Below are positions 14,264 through 21,297 of a stretch of 25,586 bases of DNA, one piece after another. This DNA is from Bacteroidales bacterium UBA2939 (GTDB taxonomy: Bacteria > Bacteroidota > Bacteroidia > Bacteroidales > P3), in assembly GCA_002349055.1 (NCBI GenBank), contig DECD01000016.1, positions 56,523-82,108 on the forward strand, given 5' to 3'. The notes under the pieces are model-generated. The model had not been told where the DNA came from, ran no database searches, and was given only the letters and a program-made list of their open reading frames with translations. How positions within the stretch are numbered: position 1 is the stretch's first letter; each line of letters opens with the position of its first letter. Both the position numbers and the translations under genes were made by a program.

Positions 14264-16783
14264 ATGAATATTTCATTCGATTGGCTTAAAGAGTATGTGG
14301 ATATTGAGGATATGACTCCTCAGGAACTGGACGACCTGCTGACTTTCTCCGGCTTGGAGGTGGACAGCATGGAAAAAATTGAGACCATCAAGGGTGGTCT
14401 GGAGCATGTGGTGATAGCGCAGGTGCTGACCTGCGAGCCGCATCCCGACAGCGACCACCTGCACCTGACGACCGTCGACGTGGGCGGCGAGCGTCCGCTG
14501 AACATCGTCTGCGGCGCTCCCAATGTGGCTGCCGGACAGAAGGTGGTGTGTGCCCAAATCGGCACCAAGATTTACACCTCGGACACTGAATACTACGAGA
14601 TTAAGAAAGGCAAGCTGCGCGGTGCCGTCAGCGAGGGCATGCTCTGCGCTGCCGACGAGCTGCAGCTCGGCACCGACCACGCAGGCATCATGGTGCTGCC
14701 CGACGACGCCCCCGTGGGAATGCCCGCCAAGGAATACTTCCACGTGAAGGACGACTACCTGCTCGAGGTGGCCATCACGGCCAACCGCATGGATGCCATC
14801 TCGCACATCGGCGTGGCCCGCGACGTGGTGGCAGTGAGAAATACCCGCGAGGGTAAGCAGCTGAAGATTAAATGGCCGGAAGTGGAAAGTGGAGAGTGGA
14901 AAGTGGAAAGCAATAAGCAGATTAAGGTTACCGTCGAAGATCCGGAGTTGTGCCCGCGCTATACCGGCATCACGCTGCGCAACGTGAAGGTAGGGGAGAG
15001 CCCCGAGTGGCTGCAGAACCGCCTGCGCACCGTGGGTCTGCGCCCCATCAACAACGTGGTGGATGTGACCAACTTCGTCATGATGGAGGTGGGCCAGCCG
15101 TTGCACGCCTTCGACGCCGACCAGATTGCCGGCGGCCACGTCATCGTGAAGCGCCTGCCGCAGGGTACCAAGTTCGTCACCCTCGACGGCGTGGAGCGCA
15201 CCCTCGACGCCCGCGACCTTATGATTTGTAATGAGAACGAAGGCATGTGTATCGCCGGTGTCTTCGGTGGTCTGAAGAGCGGCACCACCATGGAGACCAA
15301 GAACGTCTTCCTCGAGAGCGCCTTCTTCAACCCCGTGAGCATCCGCAAGACCAGCCAGCGCCACACCTTGAAGACCGATGCCAGCTACCGCTACGAGCGC
15401 ACCTGCGACCCCAATATCACCGAGTGGGCCCTGCGTCGCGCCGTGAAGCTCATCCAGGAGCTCGCCGGCGGCGAGGTTTGCGGTTCGATGGTCGACCTCT
15501 ATCCAAAGCCCATCGAGAAGCCCGTTGTGGAGGTGAACTTCCGCCGCATGTTCGACCTCGTGGGTCAGGACATTCCGCTGGAGGCCGTCCGTACCGCCCT
15601 CACCTCGCTCGACATCGAGATTGTCAACGAGACTGCTGAGGGCATGACCCTCAAGGTGCCCACCTGCAAGGCCGATGTCTACCGCGAGTGCGACATCGTG
15701 GAGGAAATCATGCGCATCTACGGCTACAACAACATCCATATCGGCGAGACCGTCAACAGCTGCCTTTCCTACGGCAAGAAGCCCGACCCGCGCAAGCTGA
15801 AGAACGCCGTGAGCGACTACCTTACCGACAACGGCTTCAGCGAGATTATGAACAACTCGCTGACTAAGAGCGAATACTACGACCGCGTGCCCGCGGAGGG
15901 CGATAAGGCTGACGCAAATCCCGACTTCCCCGCCGACCGTTGCATCCCCATCATCAACCCCCTCTCCAAGGAACTCAACGTCATGCGCCAGACGCTGCTC
16001 TACAGCGGCCTCGAGTGCATCGCCCGCAATATCAACTTCCGCATCCTCGACCAGAAGTTGTACGAGTTCGGCCACACTTATCAGAAGTCCGACGTGTCCG
16101 ACCAGTCCGACGTGTCCGATCTTCCTGTCACCAAGCGCTTCAATGAGACCGAGCATGTCAGCATCTTCATGACTGGCAACATGACGCCCGAGAGCTGGAA
16201 GATGAAGCCCGCTGAGACCGACTTCTTCTATCTCAAGGCCTACGTCATGGACATCCTGCACCGTATGCGCGTCAACATGGGCCGCGTGGAGATGGTGCCG
16301 ACCACCGCCAAATACTTCGCTGAAGGCCTCGACATCATCCAGCGCGACAGCAAGAAGCAGCTGGGCACCGTCGGCCGCATCGGCCGCGAGACGCTAAAGA
16401 AGATGGACATCAAGCAGCCCGTCTTCTATGCCGACCTCAACTGGACGCTGCTCCTCAAGCAGTACCCCACCAAGGAGGTGCTGTATCAGGAGGTGGCCAA
16501 GTTCCCCGAGGTGCGCCGCGACCTGGCCCTAATCCTGCGCAAGGACGTCACCTTCGCCCAGGTCGAGCAGGCCGCCCTGCAATGCGAGAAGAAGCTCCTC
16601 AAGCGCGTCAGCCTCTTCGACGTCTATGAGGGCAAAGGCATCGCCGACGGCTTCAAGTCGTATGCAGTCAGCTTCATCCTTCAGGACAAGGACAAGACCC
16701 TCAACGACAAACAAATCGAGTCCACCATGGCCAAAATCCAGAAGACCCTCGAGACCCAGCTGGGCGCGAAGATCCGCGGATAA
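14264..16783 (+). CDS. pheT: Phenylalanyl-tRNA synthetase beta subunit
   Basis: This is an 839-residue subunit of the alpha2-beta2 synthetase. Domains in order are an N-terminal segment (MNISFDWLKEYVDI), an EMAP/OB tRNA-binding domain (about 40-150, CEPHPDSDHLHLTTVDVG), the B3/B4 editing domain (about 215-400, GITLRNVKVG, NNVVDVTNFVMMEVGQPLHAFDAD), B5 (about 405-475), the catalytic-like core (about 480-735) and a C-terminal anticodon-binding FDX-ACB domain (FPEVRRDLALILRKDVTFAQV to the end). All are present, so the gene is intact. The alpha subunit gene pheS is not in this window. Two repeat tracts interrupt linkers: heptads at residues 207-215 and a 9-nt tract at 609-620. A strong terminator follows the stop. 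Confidence 0.96.
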   Translation: MNISFDWLKEYVDIEDMTPQELDDLLTFSGLEVDSMEKIETIKGGLEHVVIAQVLTCEPHPDSDHLHLTTVDVGGERPLNIVCGAPNVAAGQKVVCAQIGTKIYTSDTEYYEIKKGKLRGAVSEGMLCAADELQLGTDHAGIMVLPDDAPVGMPAKEYFHVKDDYLLEVAITANRMDAISHIGVARDVVAVRNTREGKQLKIKWPEVESGEWKVESNKQIKVTVEDPELCPRYTGITLRNVKVGESPEWLQNRLRTVGLRPINNVVDVTNFVMMEVGQPLHAFDADQIAGGHVIVKRLPQGTKFVTLDGVERTLDARDLMICNENEGMCIAGVFGGLKSGTTMETKNVFLESAFFNPVSIRKTSQRHTLKTDASYRYERTCDPNITEWALRRAVKLIQELAGGEVCGSMVDLYPKPIEKPVVEVNFRRMFDLVGQDIPLEAVRTALTSLDIEIVNETAEGMTLKVPTCKADVYRECDIVEEIMRIYGYNNIHIGETVNSCLSYGKKPDPRKLKNAVSDYLTDNGFSEIMNNSLTKSEYYDRVPAEGDKADANPDFPADRCIPIINPLSKELNVMRQTLLYSGLECIARNINFRILDQKLYEFGHTYQKSDVSDQSDVSDLPVTKRFNETEHVSIFMTGNMTPESWKMKPAETDFFYLKAYVMDILHRMRVNMGRVEMVPTTAKYFAEGLDIIQRDSKKQLGTVGRIGRETLKKMDIKQPVFYADLNWTLLLKQYPTKEVLYQEVAKFPEVRRDLALILRKDVTFAQVEQAALQCEKKLLKRVSLFDVYEGKGIADGFKSYAVSFILQDKDKTLNDKQIESTMAKIQKTLETQLGAKIRG
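14882..14909 (+). repeat. GTGGAAA heptad tract in pheT
   Basis: Four 7-nt units (GTGGAAA three times, GTGGAGA once) cover 28 nt and are translated within VESGEWKVESN. The tract lies in the linker between the OB domain and the B3/B4 region. Confidence 0.88.
16088..16123 (+). repeat. TCCGACGTG 9-nt tandem tract in pheT
   Basis: Four 9-nt units, each starting TCCGA, cover 36 nt and are translated as SDVSDQSDVSDL. The tract lies in a surface-type loop between YEFGHTYQK and VTKRFNETEHVSI. Confidence 0.85.
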
Positions 16784-16815
16784 CAGGCCGCCGCAGGCTT
16801 CGCAACCCTGTTTTG

Positions 16816-16860
16816 AATCAAAAAAAGGCTGTTGACACTCTCAACAGCCTTTTTTTGATT
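16816..16860 (+). terminator. Strong bidirectional intrinsic terminator after pheT
   Basis: A perfect 20-bp stem (16816-16835 with 16841-16860, core AGGCTGTTGA) encloses a 5-nt loop CACTC. A 7-T run closes the stem on the plus strand and a 7-A run opens it, giving T's on the other strand. It lies 32 bp past the pheT stop, and it could also end minus-strand transcripts from the AT-rich patch. Confidence 0.93.
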
Positions 16861-16984
16861 ATTATGATTAATTCGCAATAGCGATAAATGCTTTTGGTTG
16901 TTTAAAACTGTTGTCTCTTCAATTCGTATATGATATCGGTTTCTCCAATATATTATCTAGAGCTAAAACTATAATTGAATTCAT

Positions 16985-17233
16985 TTAATCAAGAATTGTG
17001 AGCGATTTAATTTTATCTATAAAAAAATGCTTGTCGTCAATGTCTATTCTAAACCAAAGGAAGTCTGGTGACATAGGCGTGTTGGGGTGCATTGAATGTT
17101 CGACATTTTCAATAACACCCGAAATTTCATGATTTCCTTCTTTTAGAATTACACAAGCATTTTTGCCAATCCAGGATTTTGATTCCTTTTCTGGTATTTT
17201 AAGCAGCTCTCCTTCTGTTTTATATTCTTTCAT
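16985..17233 (-). CDS. Small protein of unknown function (82 residues)
   Basis: I do not recognise this protein. It is charged and soluble, with no signal peptide or membrane helix. After a Lys/Glu-rich start (EYKTEGELLKIPEKESKSW), a run of strand-like segments (NACVILKEGNHEISGVIENVE, then FLWFRIDIDDKHFFIDKIKSLTIL) resembles a small SH3- or Sm-like barrel; this is inference from pattern only. It lies 46 bp after the lipoprotein gene on the same strand and is probably the last gene of that AT-rich unit. Between it and the pheT terminator there is only non-coding AT-rich sequence. Confidence 0.6.
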   Translation of the reverse strand: MKEYKTEGELLKIPEKESKSWIGKNACVILKEGNHEISGVIENVEHSMHPNTPMSPDFLWFRIDIDDKHFFIDKIKSLTILD

Positions 17234-17279
17234 TTTTTTATCAATTGAGTGTAGTACAATATGCTTATGACTGAAAAAA

Positions 17280-17750
17280 CTATTGTCTTGTGAATTCGAT
17301 TGTAATAAAAGTGTTGAGATCTTCCGATTCTTGCCCAGCGCCTGTTTCTGTATATTTTAGCTTTAGTGTAGTACTATTTAATAATTCTATTTCGAGAGTA
17401 ATTCTGTCGACAATCAATGTGTTTCCGTCTTTCATCCAATGTCCGCCATGATCGTCAAAAAAGGCAACGTCGTCAGAAGAAGTATACGTTCCATCATCTT
17501 TGATGTTAATAACATCTCCTTTCCAAAAATCAGTATATTCGGTATCATATGGAACAACTTCTGTGTAATTGTCATTCCAACGCATACCCCAATAATGTTC
17601 ATAGCTTTTAACGCATCCCCATGTGCCAACAATACTGGTATTATTGTCACCATTTCCATTTTCTTCATTAGTGTCTTTGTTGCAGGATACCATCATTGCG
17701 GATGCTACAAAGCAAAGCAGAAGTCCCATGAGTTTTAATTTATTTGTCAT
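17280..17750 (-). CDS. Lipocalin-like lipoprotein
   Basis: This 156-residue protein begins with a lipoprotein signal (lipobox MMVSC, C23) and a short acidic Asn/Gly tether (NKDTNEENGNGDNN). The domain that follows starts SIVGTWGCVKS and continues INIKDDGTYTSSDD, HWMKDGNTLIVDRI and LNSTTLKLKYTET. This 'GTW ... DGTY ... L.V ... L.L.Y' pattern is that of the lipocalin-like domains common in Bacteroidota lipoproteins. It is likely surface- or periplasm-anchored and may bind a small ligand; none can be named. It is AT-rich compared with flanking genes. A tiny ORF ends 12 bp upstream on the same strand. Confidence 0.8.
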   Translation of the reverse strand: MTNKLKLMGLLLCFVASAMMVSCNKDTNEENGNGDNNTSIVGTWGCVKSYEHYWGMRWNDNYTEVVPYDTEYTDFWKGDVINIKDDGTYTSSDDVAFFDDHGGHWMKDGNTLIVDRITLEIELLNSTTLKLKYTETGAGQESEDLNTFITIEFTRQ

Positions 17751-17762
17751 TTGTTGTAGTTT

Positions 17763-17924
17763 TTAGTTACGCTCTCCCGCGCCGCGTTGAGCATTAATAA
17801 TAAAAGAAGCGTGGCGCCGTATGCCGCTTCCTGCAAAGAGGTCCTGAGAATAACCTTGAAAAAAGAAGATGCAATAAGCCCACGCTACAACAGCGAAAGC
17901 CATTACACTAATTCTGTTTTTCAT
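17763..17924 (-). CDS. Possible small secreted or membrane peptide (53 residues)
   Basis: This short ORF starts MKNRISVMAFAVVAWAYC and reads 53 codons to a TAA at 17763-17765. Residues about 5-22 are hydrophobic after a basic start, then GYSQD could be a signal-peptidase site. The remaining 25 or so residues are basic and of low similarity to anything I know. It lies between a perfect -7 box (17992-17999) and the lipoprotein gene (12 bp gap), so it fills an otherwise unexplained leader. It overlaps a 20-codon ORF at 17908-17970 that has the better ribosome site. It may be real, a decayed gene or a leader element. Confidence 0.4.
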   Translation of the reverse strand: MKNRISVMAFAVVAWAYCIFFFQGYSQDLFAGSGIRRHASFIINAQRGAGERN

Positions 17925-17970
17925 TGGAGTTTCTCAGGTTCCTTTGCACAGAACGCGTATAACGCTTCAT
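17908..17970 (-). CDS. Possible 20-residue leader ORF
   Basis: The ORF reads MKRYTRSVQRNLRNSNEKQN and stops at TAG. AAAGGA sits four bases before its ATG, one of the clearer Shine-Dalgarno sites in this window, and it starts about 22 nt downstream of the -7 box. Its end overlaps the start of the 53-codon ORF by 17 nt in another frame, a layout suited to coupling or attenuation. It is strongly basic. Chance occurrence is quite possible. Confidence 0.3.
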   Translation of the reverse strand: MKRYTRSVQRNLRNSNEKQN

Positions 17971-17991
17971 GATTTCCTTTGAAATCGACTG

Positions 17992-17999
17992 CAAAGATA
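17992..17999 (-). promoter_or_regulatory. -7 box for the AT-rich lipoprotein unit
   Basis: The minus strand reads TATCTTTG followed by CAG, matching TAnnTTTG perfectly and sharing TGCAAAGATAC with the boxes at 6841 and 11685. The lipoprotein start codon is 240 bp downstream, leaving room for a leader or small ORF. Confidence 0.65.
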
Positions 18000-18051
18000 C
18001 AAATAATTTATGATATGGCAAAATATTATTTTCAGAGCCTTTTAAAAAGAT

Positions 18052-18095
18052 AGTGCAAGTTGAGTGCTAGTTGGGTGCTACTTGAGTGCTACCTG
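18052..18095. repeat. 11-nt tandem tract upstream of the 164-residue ORF
   Basis: Four exact 11-nt steps at 18052, 18063, 18074 and 18085 have the form RGTGCWASTTG, for example AGTGCTAGTTG. The tract ends 57 bp before the next start codon, immediately upstream of a near-consensus -7 box (TTATTTTG at 18108-18115), so it may overlap the promoter. Confidence 0.82.
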
Positions 18096-18152
18096 TGGCA
18101 AAATTTATTATTTTGCAGAGGCAATAAAACAAAGGGTGTTACGTTATAAAAA

Positions 18153-18647
18153 ATGATGAAAGGCTTGGAGCAATACGATGTGAAGCTGTTGCTGGCGCTG
18201 GTGAAGAGTGTCAGCGGGCGGACGGATTTCTTCAAGGTGCTGGTGGAGGGGCCGCACCCCGAGTTGGCGGCCTTCAGCAATGCCATCCGCGGCGACGACG
18301 ACGCCATGGTGTGGCTCTTCAAGCATGACTTCGCCTGGCTGGCCATCCTCAGCAACGCCTGCGACGGCGACGAGAAGGCCATCGACTGGGTGCGCAACGG
18401 CCTCACGCCCGTCAACCTGCGCTTTGCCCTGGCCTGCCGCCACGACGTTGACTCGCTGAAGTGGCTCTACAAGAATAAGTTGGGTGTGCTGCTGCTGCTC
18501 GTCCGTGAGGTGGAGAAGTTCCTCAAATATCAAGAAAAAGAATACATGTGGCCCTATGTCATGCACTTCGGCGGACACCACAGGGCCATCATGGAACTGG
18601 AAGAATGGCAGGCCGAAAAAGGAGTGAAAGGGAGTGAAAAGGAGTGA
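18153..18647 (+). CDS. Conserved-looking protein of unknown function (164 residues)
   Basis: I do not recognise a named family. The protein is soluble and predicted helical, rich in Trp/Leu/Ala/Asp repeats of the form DDDAMVWLFKHDFAWLAIL, then DEKAIDWVRNGL and DVDSLKWLYKNKLGVLLLL. This gives a regular pattern of short helices about 30 residues apart, like a small helical-repeat fold (inference). GC-rich codon use matches its neighbours, which argues for a real gene. A 10-nt tandem tract encodes the last residues (GVKGSEKE) and supplies the stop codon. The start could be either of two adjacent ATG codons. It lies 31 bp upstream of the RluB-type gene and is probably in the same operon. Confidence 0.75.
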   Translation: MMKGLEQYDVKLLLALVKSVSGRTDFFKVLVEGPHPELAAFSNAIRGDDDAMVWLFKHDFAWLAILSNACDGDEKAIDWVRNGLTPVNLRFALACRHDVDSLKWLYKNKLGVLLLLVREVEKFLKYQEKEYMWPYVMHFGGHHRAIMELEEWQAEKGVKGSEKE

Positions 18648-18660
18648 AAGGGAGTGAAAT
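18621..18660 (+). repeat. 10-nt tandem tract across the end of the 164-residue ORF
   Basis: Four exact 10-nt units GGAGTGAAAR (the last ending in T) run through the TGA stop at 18645-18647 and into the gap before the next gene. Each unit carries an AGGAG/GGGAG-like sequence, but the last lies too far (about 20 nt) from the next start to be a normal ribosome site. Confidence 0.85.
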
Positions 18661-18678
18661 GACAAATGATATTATATT

Positions 18679-19599
18679 ATGATACAGAAGAAAGACAACA
18701 GACCGAACAAGGAGAACAAAGAGGAGAAGAAGACCAGAGAGGGGAGACCTGCTAGAGAAACTAGATTTTCTAGAGAGGGTAGAGATTCTAGATTTTCAAG
18801 AGATTCTAGACCTTCTAGAAGTACTCGTCCAGCGGGGCGTAAGCCCGCTGGCCCTCAAAAGCCCAAGGAACCTCATCCCGAGGGAGCCATGCGCCTCAAC
18901 AAATATATTGCCCATGCGGGCATTTGCTCGCGCCGCGAGGCCGACGAGCTCATTGCCGCCGGCAGCGTGAAGGTCAACGGCAAGGTGGTCACCGAGATGG
19001 GCTACCAGGTGATGCCCGGCGACGAGGTGAGCTACGGCGGCGAGAAGCTCCGCAGCGAGCGTCTGCGCTATTTCCTCCTCAACAAGCCCAAGGGCTTCAT
19101 CACCACCACCGACGACCCGCAGGAGCGCCGCACGGTGATGATGCTCATGGACGGCTGCTGCGCCGAGCGCATCTATCCCGTCGGCCGCCTCGACCGCGCC
19201 ACCACGGGCCTGTTGCTCTTTACCAACGATGGCGAGTTGGCCAAGCGCCTCACGCACCCATCGACGCAGGTTTACAAGATATACCAGGTGGAGCTCAACA
19301 AGCCCGTCACCAAGGAGGACATGAAGAAGCTCCTCGATGGCATCGAGCTGGAGGACGGCCCCATGCACGTCGACGACATACAGTATGCCGCCGTCGGCAA
19401 GACCATCGACAAGCGCATCGTGGGCGTGGAGCTGCACAGCGGCCGCAACCGCATTGTGCGCCGCTTGTTCGAGGCTCTCGGCTACGAGGTCCACAAGCTC
19501 GACCGCACCACCTTCGCCGGCCTCACCAAGAAAGACCTTCCCCGCGGCCGCTGGCGCGAACTGACTGAGAAAGAGGTGGGCTTCCTAAAGATGATTTGA
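18679..19599 (+). CDS. rluB: RluB/RsuA-family rRNA pseudouridine synthase
   Basis: This 306-residue enzyme would convert a uridine of ribosomal RNA (in E. coli RluB, 23S U2605) to pseudouridine; the exact target here is inferred. A basic, disordered N-terminal extension (1-70) precedes the S4 RNA-binding domain (MRLNKYIAHAGICSRREADELI, about 72-130). The catalytic domain follows with GRLDRATTGLLLFTNDGE, where the Asp in RLD is the nucleophile, LTHPSTQVYKIYQVEL, and GRNRIVRRLFEALGY near the end. Such basic extensions are common in Bacteroidota RluB proteins. Here, residues 25-49 come from a CTAG-type 9-nt DNA tract giving RET, RFS, REG, RDS and similar triplets. The stop overlaps the next ATG (TGATG). 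Confidence 0.92.
   Translation: MIQKKDNRPNKENKEEKKTREGRPARETRFSREGRDSRFSRDSRPSRSTRPAGRKPAGPQKPKEPHPEGAMRLNKYIAHAGICSRREADELIAAGSVKVNGKVVTEMGYQVMPGDEVSYGGEKLRSERLRYFLLNKPKGFITTTDDPQERRTVMMLMDGCCAERIYPVGRLDRATTGLLLFTNDGELAKRLTHPSTQVYKIYQVELNKPVTKEDMKKLLDGIELEDGPMHVDDIQYAAVGKTIDKRIVGVELHSGRNRIVRRLFEALGYEVHKLDRTTFAGLTKKDLPRGRWRELTEKEVGFLKMI
18752..18823 (+). repeat. CTAGA 9-nt tandem tract in rluB
   Basis: Eight 9-nt units over 72 nt, six starting CTAGA, have the same unit and copy number as the tract in murL. Here the frame is shifted by one (TCT AGA NNN), giving Ser-Arg-X in place of Leu-Asp/Glu-X. AGA arginine codons dominate the tract, while the body of the gene uses CGC and CGT. Confidence 0.9.
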
Positions 19600-20117
19600 T
19601 GAATAAAAGCGCCAAATTATTATGGGTGGCAGTGCTTGTTCTGGCTATTGCTGGGTGTGGAGGTTTGAGGTCGGGACATTCTACGTTGCCCGAACGTGCA
19701 GTTAGGCACATTGAGGCTTGTGGGCAAAAAGATAATGTATTGTCAACTGTTTATGGAAAGTGCGACCATGGACGGCTATACTCTTACATCTTTGAATTGC
19801 CAAGGAGATGTTGGACGGTTGTGACCGCTGATAGTGTGCAAATGGTCTATGATGGCAAAGGAGTGTGGTTGTATTCGGTTGTCCTTAGATGGGCAGATGA
19901 CCTTGGAATAAAGTATTTCTCCGACATTCCCAATGCCGATAGGATGATACAATATCTTTATGCAGAAAGCAAAGACATCCATATTGTTGGCGTTATAAGA
20001 GATACTGATAGATGGATAATAGCTGCATACGAAACCCATGGGAGATATTATGGTTATCCTCGATACTACTATTTTCGCTCCGACGGTAGTAGTTGCGGTT
20101 ATAAAATAATTGCATAA
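19599..20117 (+). CDS. Lipoprotein of unknown function
   Basis: This 172-residue protein has a lipoprotein signal with lipobox LAIAGC (C20) followed by GGLRSGHS. The mature region is not one I recognise; it is rich in Tyr and Trp (YSYIFELPRRCWTVV; YETHGRYYGYPRYYYF). A TTG at 19596 is in frame one codon upstream, but the ATG at 19599, overlapping the rluB stop by one base, is the more natural start. Its stop overlaps the next ATG (TAATG). Codon use is clearly more AT-rich than in rluB or the genes after it, although it is coupled to both. That suggests a gene inserted neatly into an existing operon. Confidence 0.75.
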   Translation: MNKSAKLLWVAVLVLAIAGCGGLRSGHSTLPERAVRHIEACGQKDNVLSTVYGKCDHGRLYSYIFELPRRCWTVVTADSVQMVYDGKGVWLYSVVLRWADDLGIKYFSDIPNADRMIQYLYAESKDIHIVGVIRDTDRWIIAAYETHGRYYGYPRYYYFRSDGSSCGYKIIA

Positions 20118-20395
20118 TGACCCACCGTTTCACAGCCACCGTCGAGCGCAGCGGCGACATGGATGCCGCCTACGTGCGCGTGCCTATAGATATAAAGAAG
20201 GAATATGGCAAGGGACGGCTGAAAGTGCAGGCCACCTTTGATGGCGAGCCGTACAGCGGCAGCGTGGTGAACATGGGTGTGAAAAACGCCGACGGCAGCG
20301 TGTGCTACATCATCGGCATCCCCCAAGCCATCCGCAAGAAGATTGGCAAGGCTTTCGGCGACAATGTCAACGTGGTGCTTAATCCAGTTTTATGA
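20117..20395 (+). CDS. DUF1905-domain protein
   Basis: This 92-residue protein matches the DUF1905 pattern: an opening strand FTATVERSG, then YVRVPIDIKKEYGKGRLKVQATFDGEPYSGSVVNMG, and the closing block IGIPQAIRKKIGKAFGDNVNVVL. DUF1905 forms a small beta-barrel of unknown biochemical role, often found alone or fused to YdeI-type domains. No signal or membrane segment is visible. It overlaps the lipoprotein stop by one base and the following gene's start by four (ATGA), so it is tightly coupled. Confidence 0.85.
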   Translation: MTHRFTATVERSGDMDAAYVRVPIDIKKEYGKGRLKVQATFDGEPYSGSVVNMGVKNADGSVCYIIGIPQAIRKKIGKAFGDNVNVVLNPVL

Positions 20396-21297
20396 GTCTG
20401 TTGAACTTCCATACATTGACCATCGCCGACCGTGAGGCCTACCAAGCAGTGAGCCTGCGCAGTGGGCGCCGCAATTGCAACTTCACCTTTGCCAACCTGG
20501 TGGGTTGGCAGTTTTGGTTCAACACCGAGGTGTGTGTGCTGGCCGATGCTGTGGTGCTGCGTTTCACCCTTGATGGCGAGCGGGCCTATATGCTCTGCAT
20601 GGCTGGCACGCCGGGATGCGAGCTGCTGCGGGCACTCTGCGAGAATTCCGGCCACCGGCTGACGTTGCTCGGTCTTGAGGACGAGGCGGCACAGCAGCTG
20701 CAGCAGAACGCCTGCCGCGAGGGTATCGACATCGTTTTGGAACCCAGCCGCAACCAATATGACTATATCTACCGCCGCTCTGATCTGGCGGCAATGGCCG
20801 GAGGCAAGCTCAAAGCCAAGCGCAACCATATAAACAAGTTCCGTACGGAGCATCCCGACTTTGAGTATCGTGAACTCACGCCCGCAATGTTCGACGACTG
20901 CAGAAAGCTGGGTAAATTGTGGCGCGAGGAGAGGGGAGACGTGAACCCTGAATACGGCGACACCATTCTGGCCGAGCATCGCGTGATGGAAACGGTTTTT
21001 GAGCATTGGGATGCGTTGGGGATGATGGGCGGCAGCATTTGGATCGACGGCCGCATGGTGGCCTTCACCTATGGCTCCGCCGTCACCGACGACACTTTGG
21101 ACGTCTGCGTCGAGAAGGCCGACCGCAATATCGATGGCCTCTTCAGCGTCATCTGCCAGCAGTTCTGCGCCCACCTGCCAGAACAATACACCTATATCAA
21201 CCGCGAGGAGGACATGGGGCTTGAGGGTTTGCGCAAGTCCAAGCTGTCTTATCACCCAGAAATACTATTGACATACAATGCCGTACACTTTGCATAG
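20392..21297 (+). CDS. DUF2156-type (LPG synthase C-terminal) acyl/aminoacyl transferase
   Basis: This 301-residue protein has the layout of the DUF2156 domain found at the C terminus of MprF-type phosphatidylglycerol lysyltransferases, which has a tandem GNAT fold. Visible blocks are FTFANLVGWQFWF near residue 31, a variable middle, GGKLKAKRNHINKF (about 140-153), FVEHWD-like FEHWDALGMMGGSIWIDGRMVAFTYGS, then DVCVEKADRNIDGLFSVICQQF and the ending YINREEDMGLEGLRKSKLSYHPE. It lacks the membrane domain of MprF, so it is probably soluble; transfer to a lipid, peptide or antibiotic cannot be chosen between. It shares four bases with the gene before and 20 with the GNAT gene after. Confidence 0.83.
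   Translation: MSLLNFHTLTIADREAYQAVSLRSGRRNCNFTFANLVGWQFWFNTEVCVLADAVVLRFTLDGERAYMLCMAGTPGCELLRALCENSGHRLTLLGLEDEAAQQLQQNACREGIDIVLEPSRNQYDYIYRRSDLAAMAGGKLKAKRNHINKFRTEHPDFEYRELTPAMFDDCRKLGKLWREERGDVNPEYGDTILAEHRVMETVFEHWDALGMMGGSIWIDGRMVAFTYGSAVTDDTLDVCVEKADRNIDGLFSVICQQFCAHLPEQYTYINREEDMGLEGLRKSKLSYHPEILLTYNAVHFA

Larger units (their letters stand above)
17751..18152. other. 402-bp intergenic region between the lipoprotein unit and the 164-residue ORF
   Basis: No large gene lies here. From left to right it holds the possible 53- and 20-codon ORFs (minus strand), the -7 box at 17992-17999 that faces left, the four-copy 11-nt tract at 18052-18095 and a weak rightward -7 box near 18108. The region is the divergent promoter zone between the AT-rich patch and the operon on its right. 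Confidence 0.65.

Noticed and set aside
14273..16261. 662-codon open frame antisense to pheT
   Set aside because: It has the same cause as the antisense frames over the pump and glnS, and its composition is typical of antisense frames in this window.
17787..17972. 61-codon ORF on the plus strand
   Set aside because: It faces away from the local promoter, has no ribosome site and lies over the better-supported minus-strand small ORFs.
18052..18095. Plasmid-type iteron origin
   Set aside because: There is no replication initiator gene, the unit is short and there are only four copies in a chromosomal housekeeping setting.
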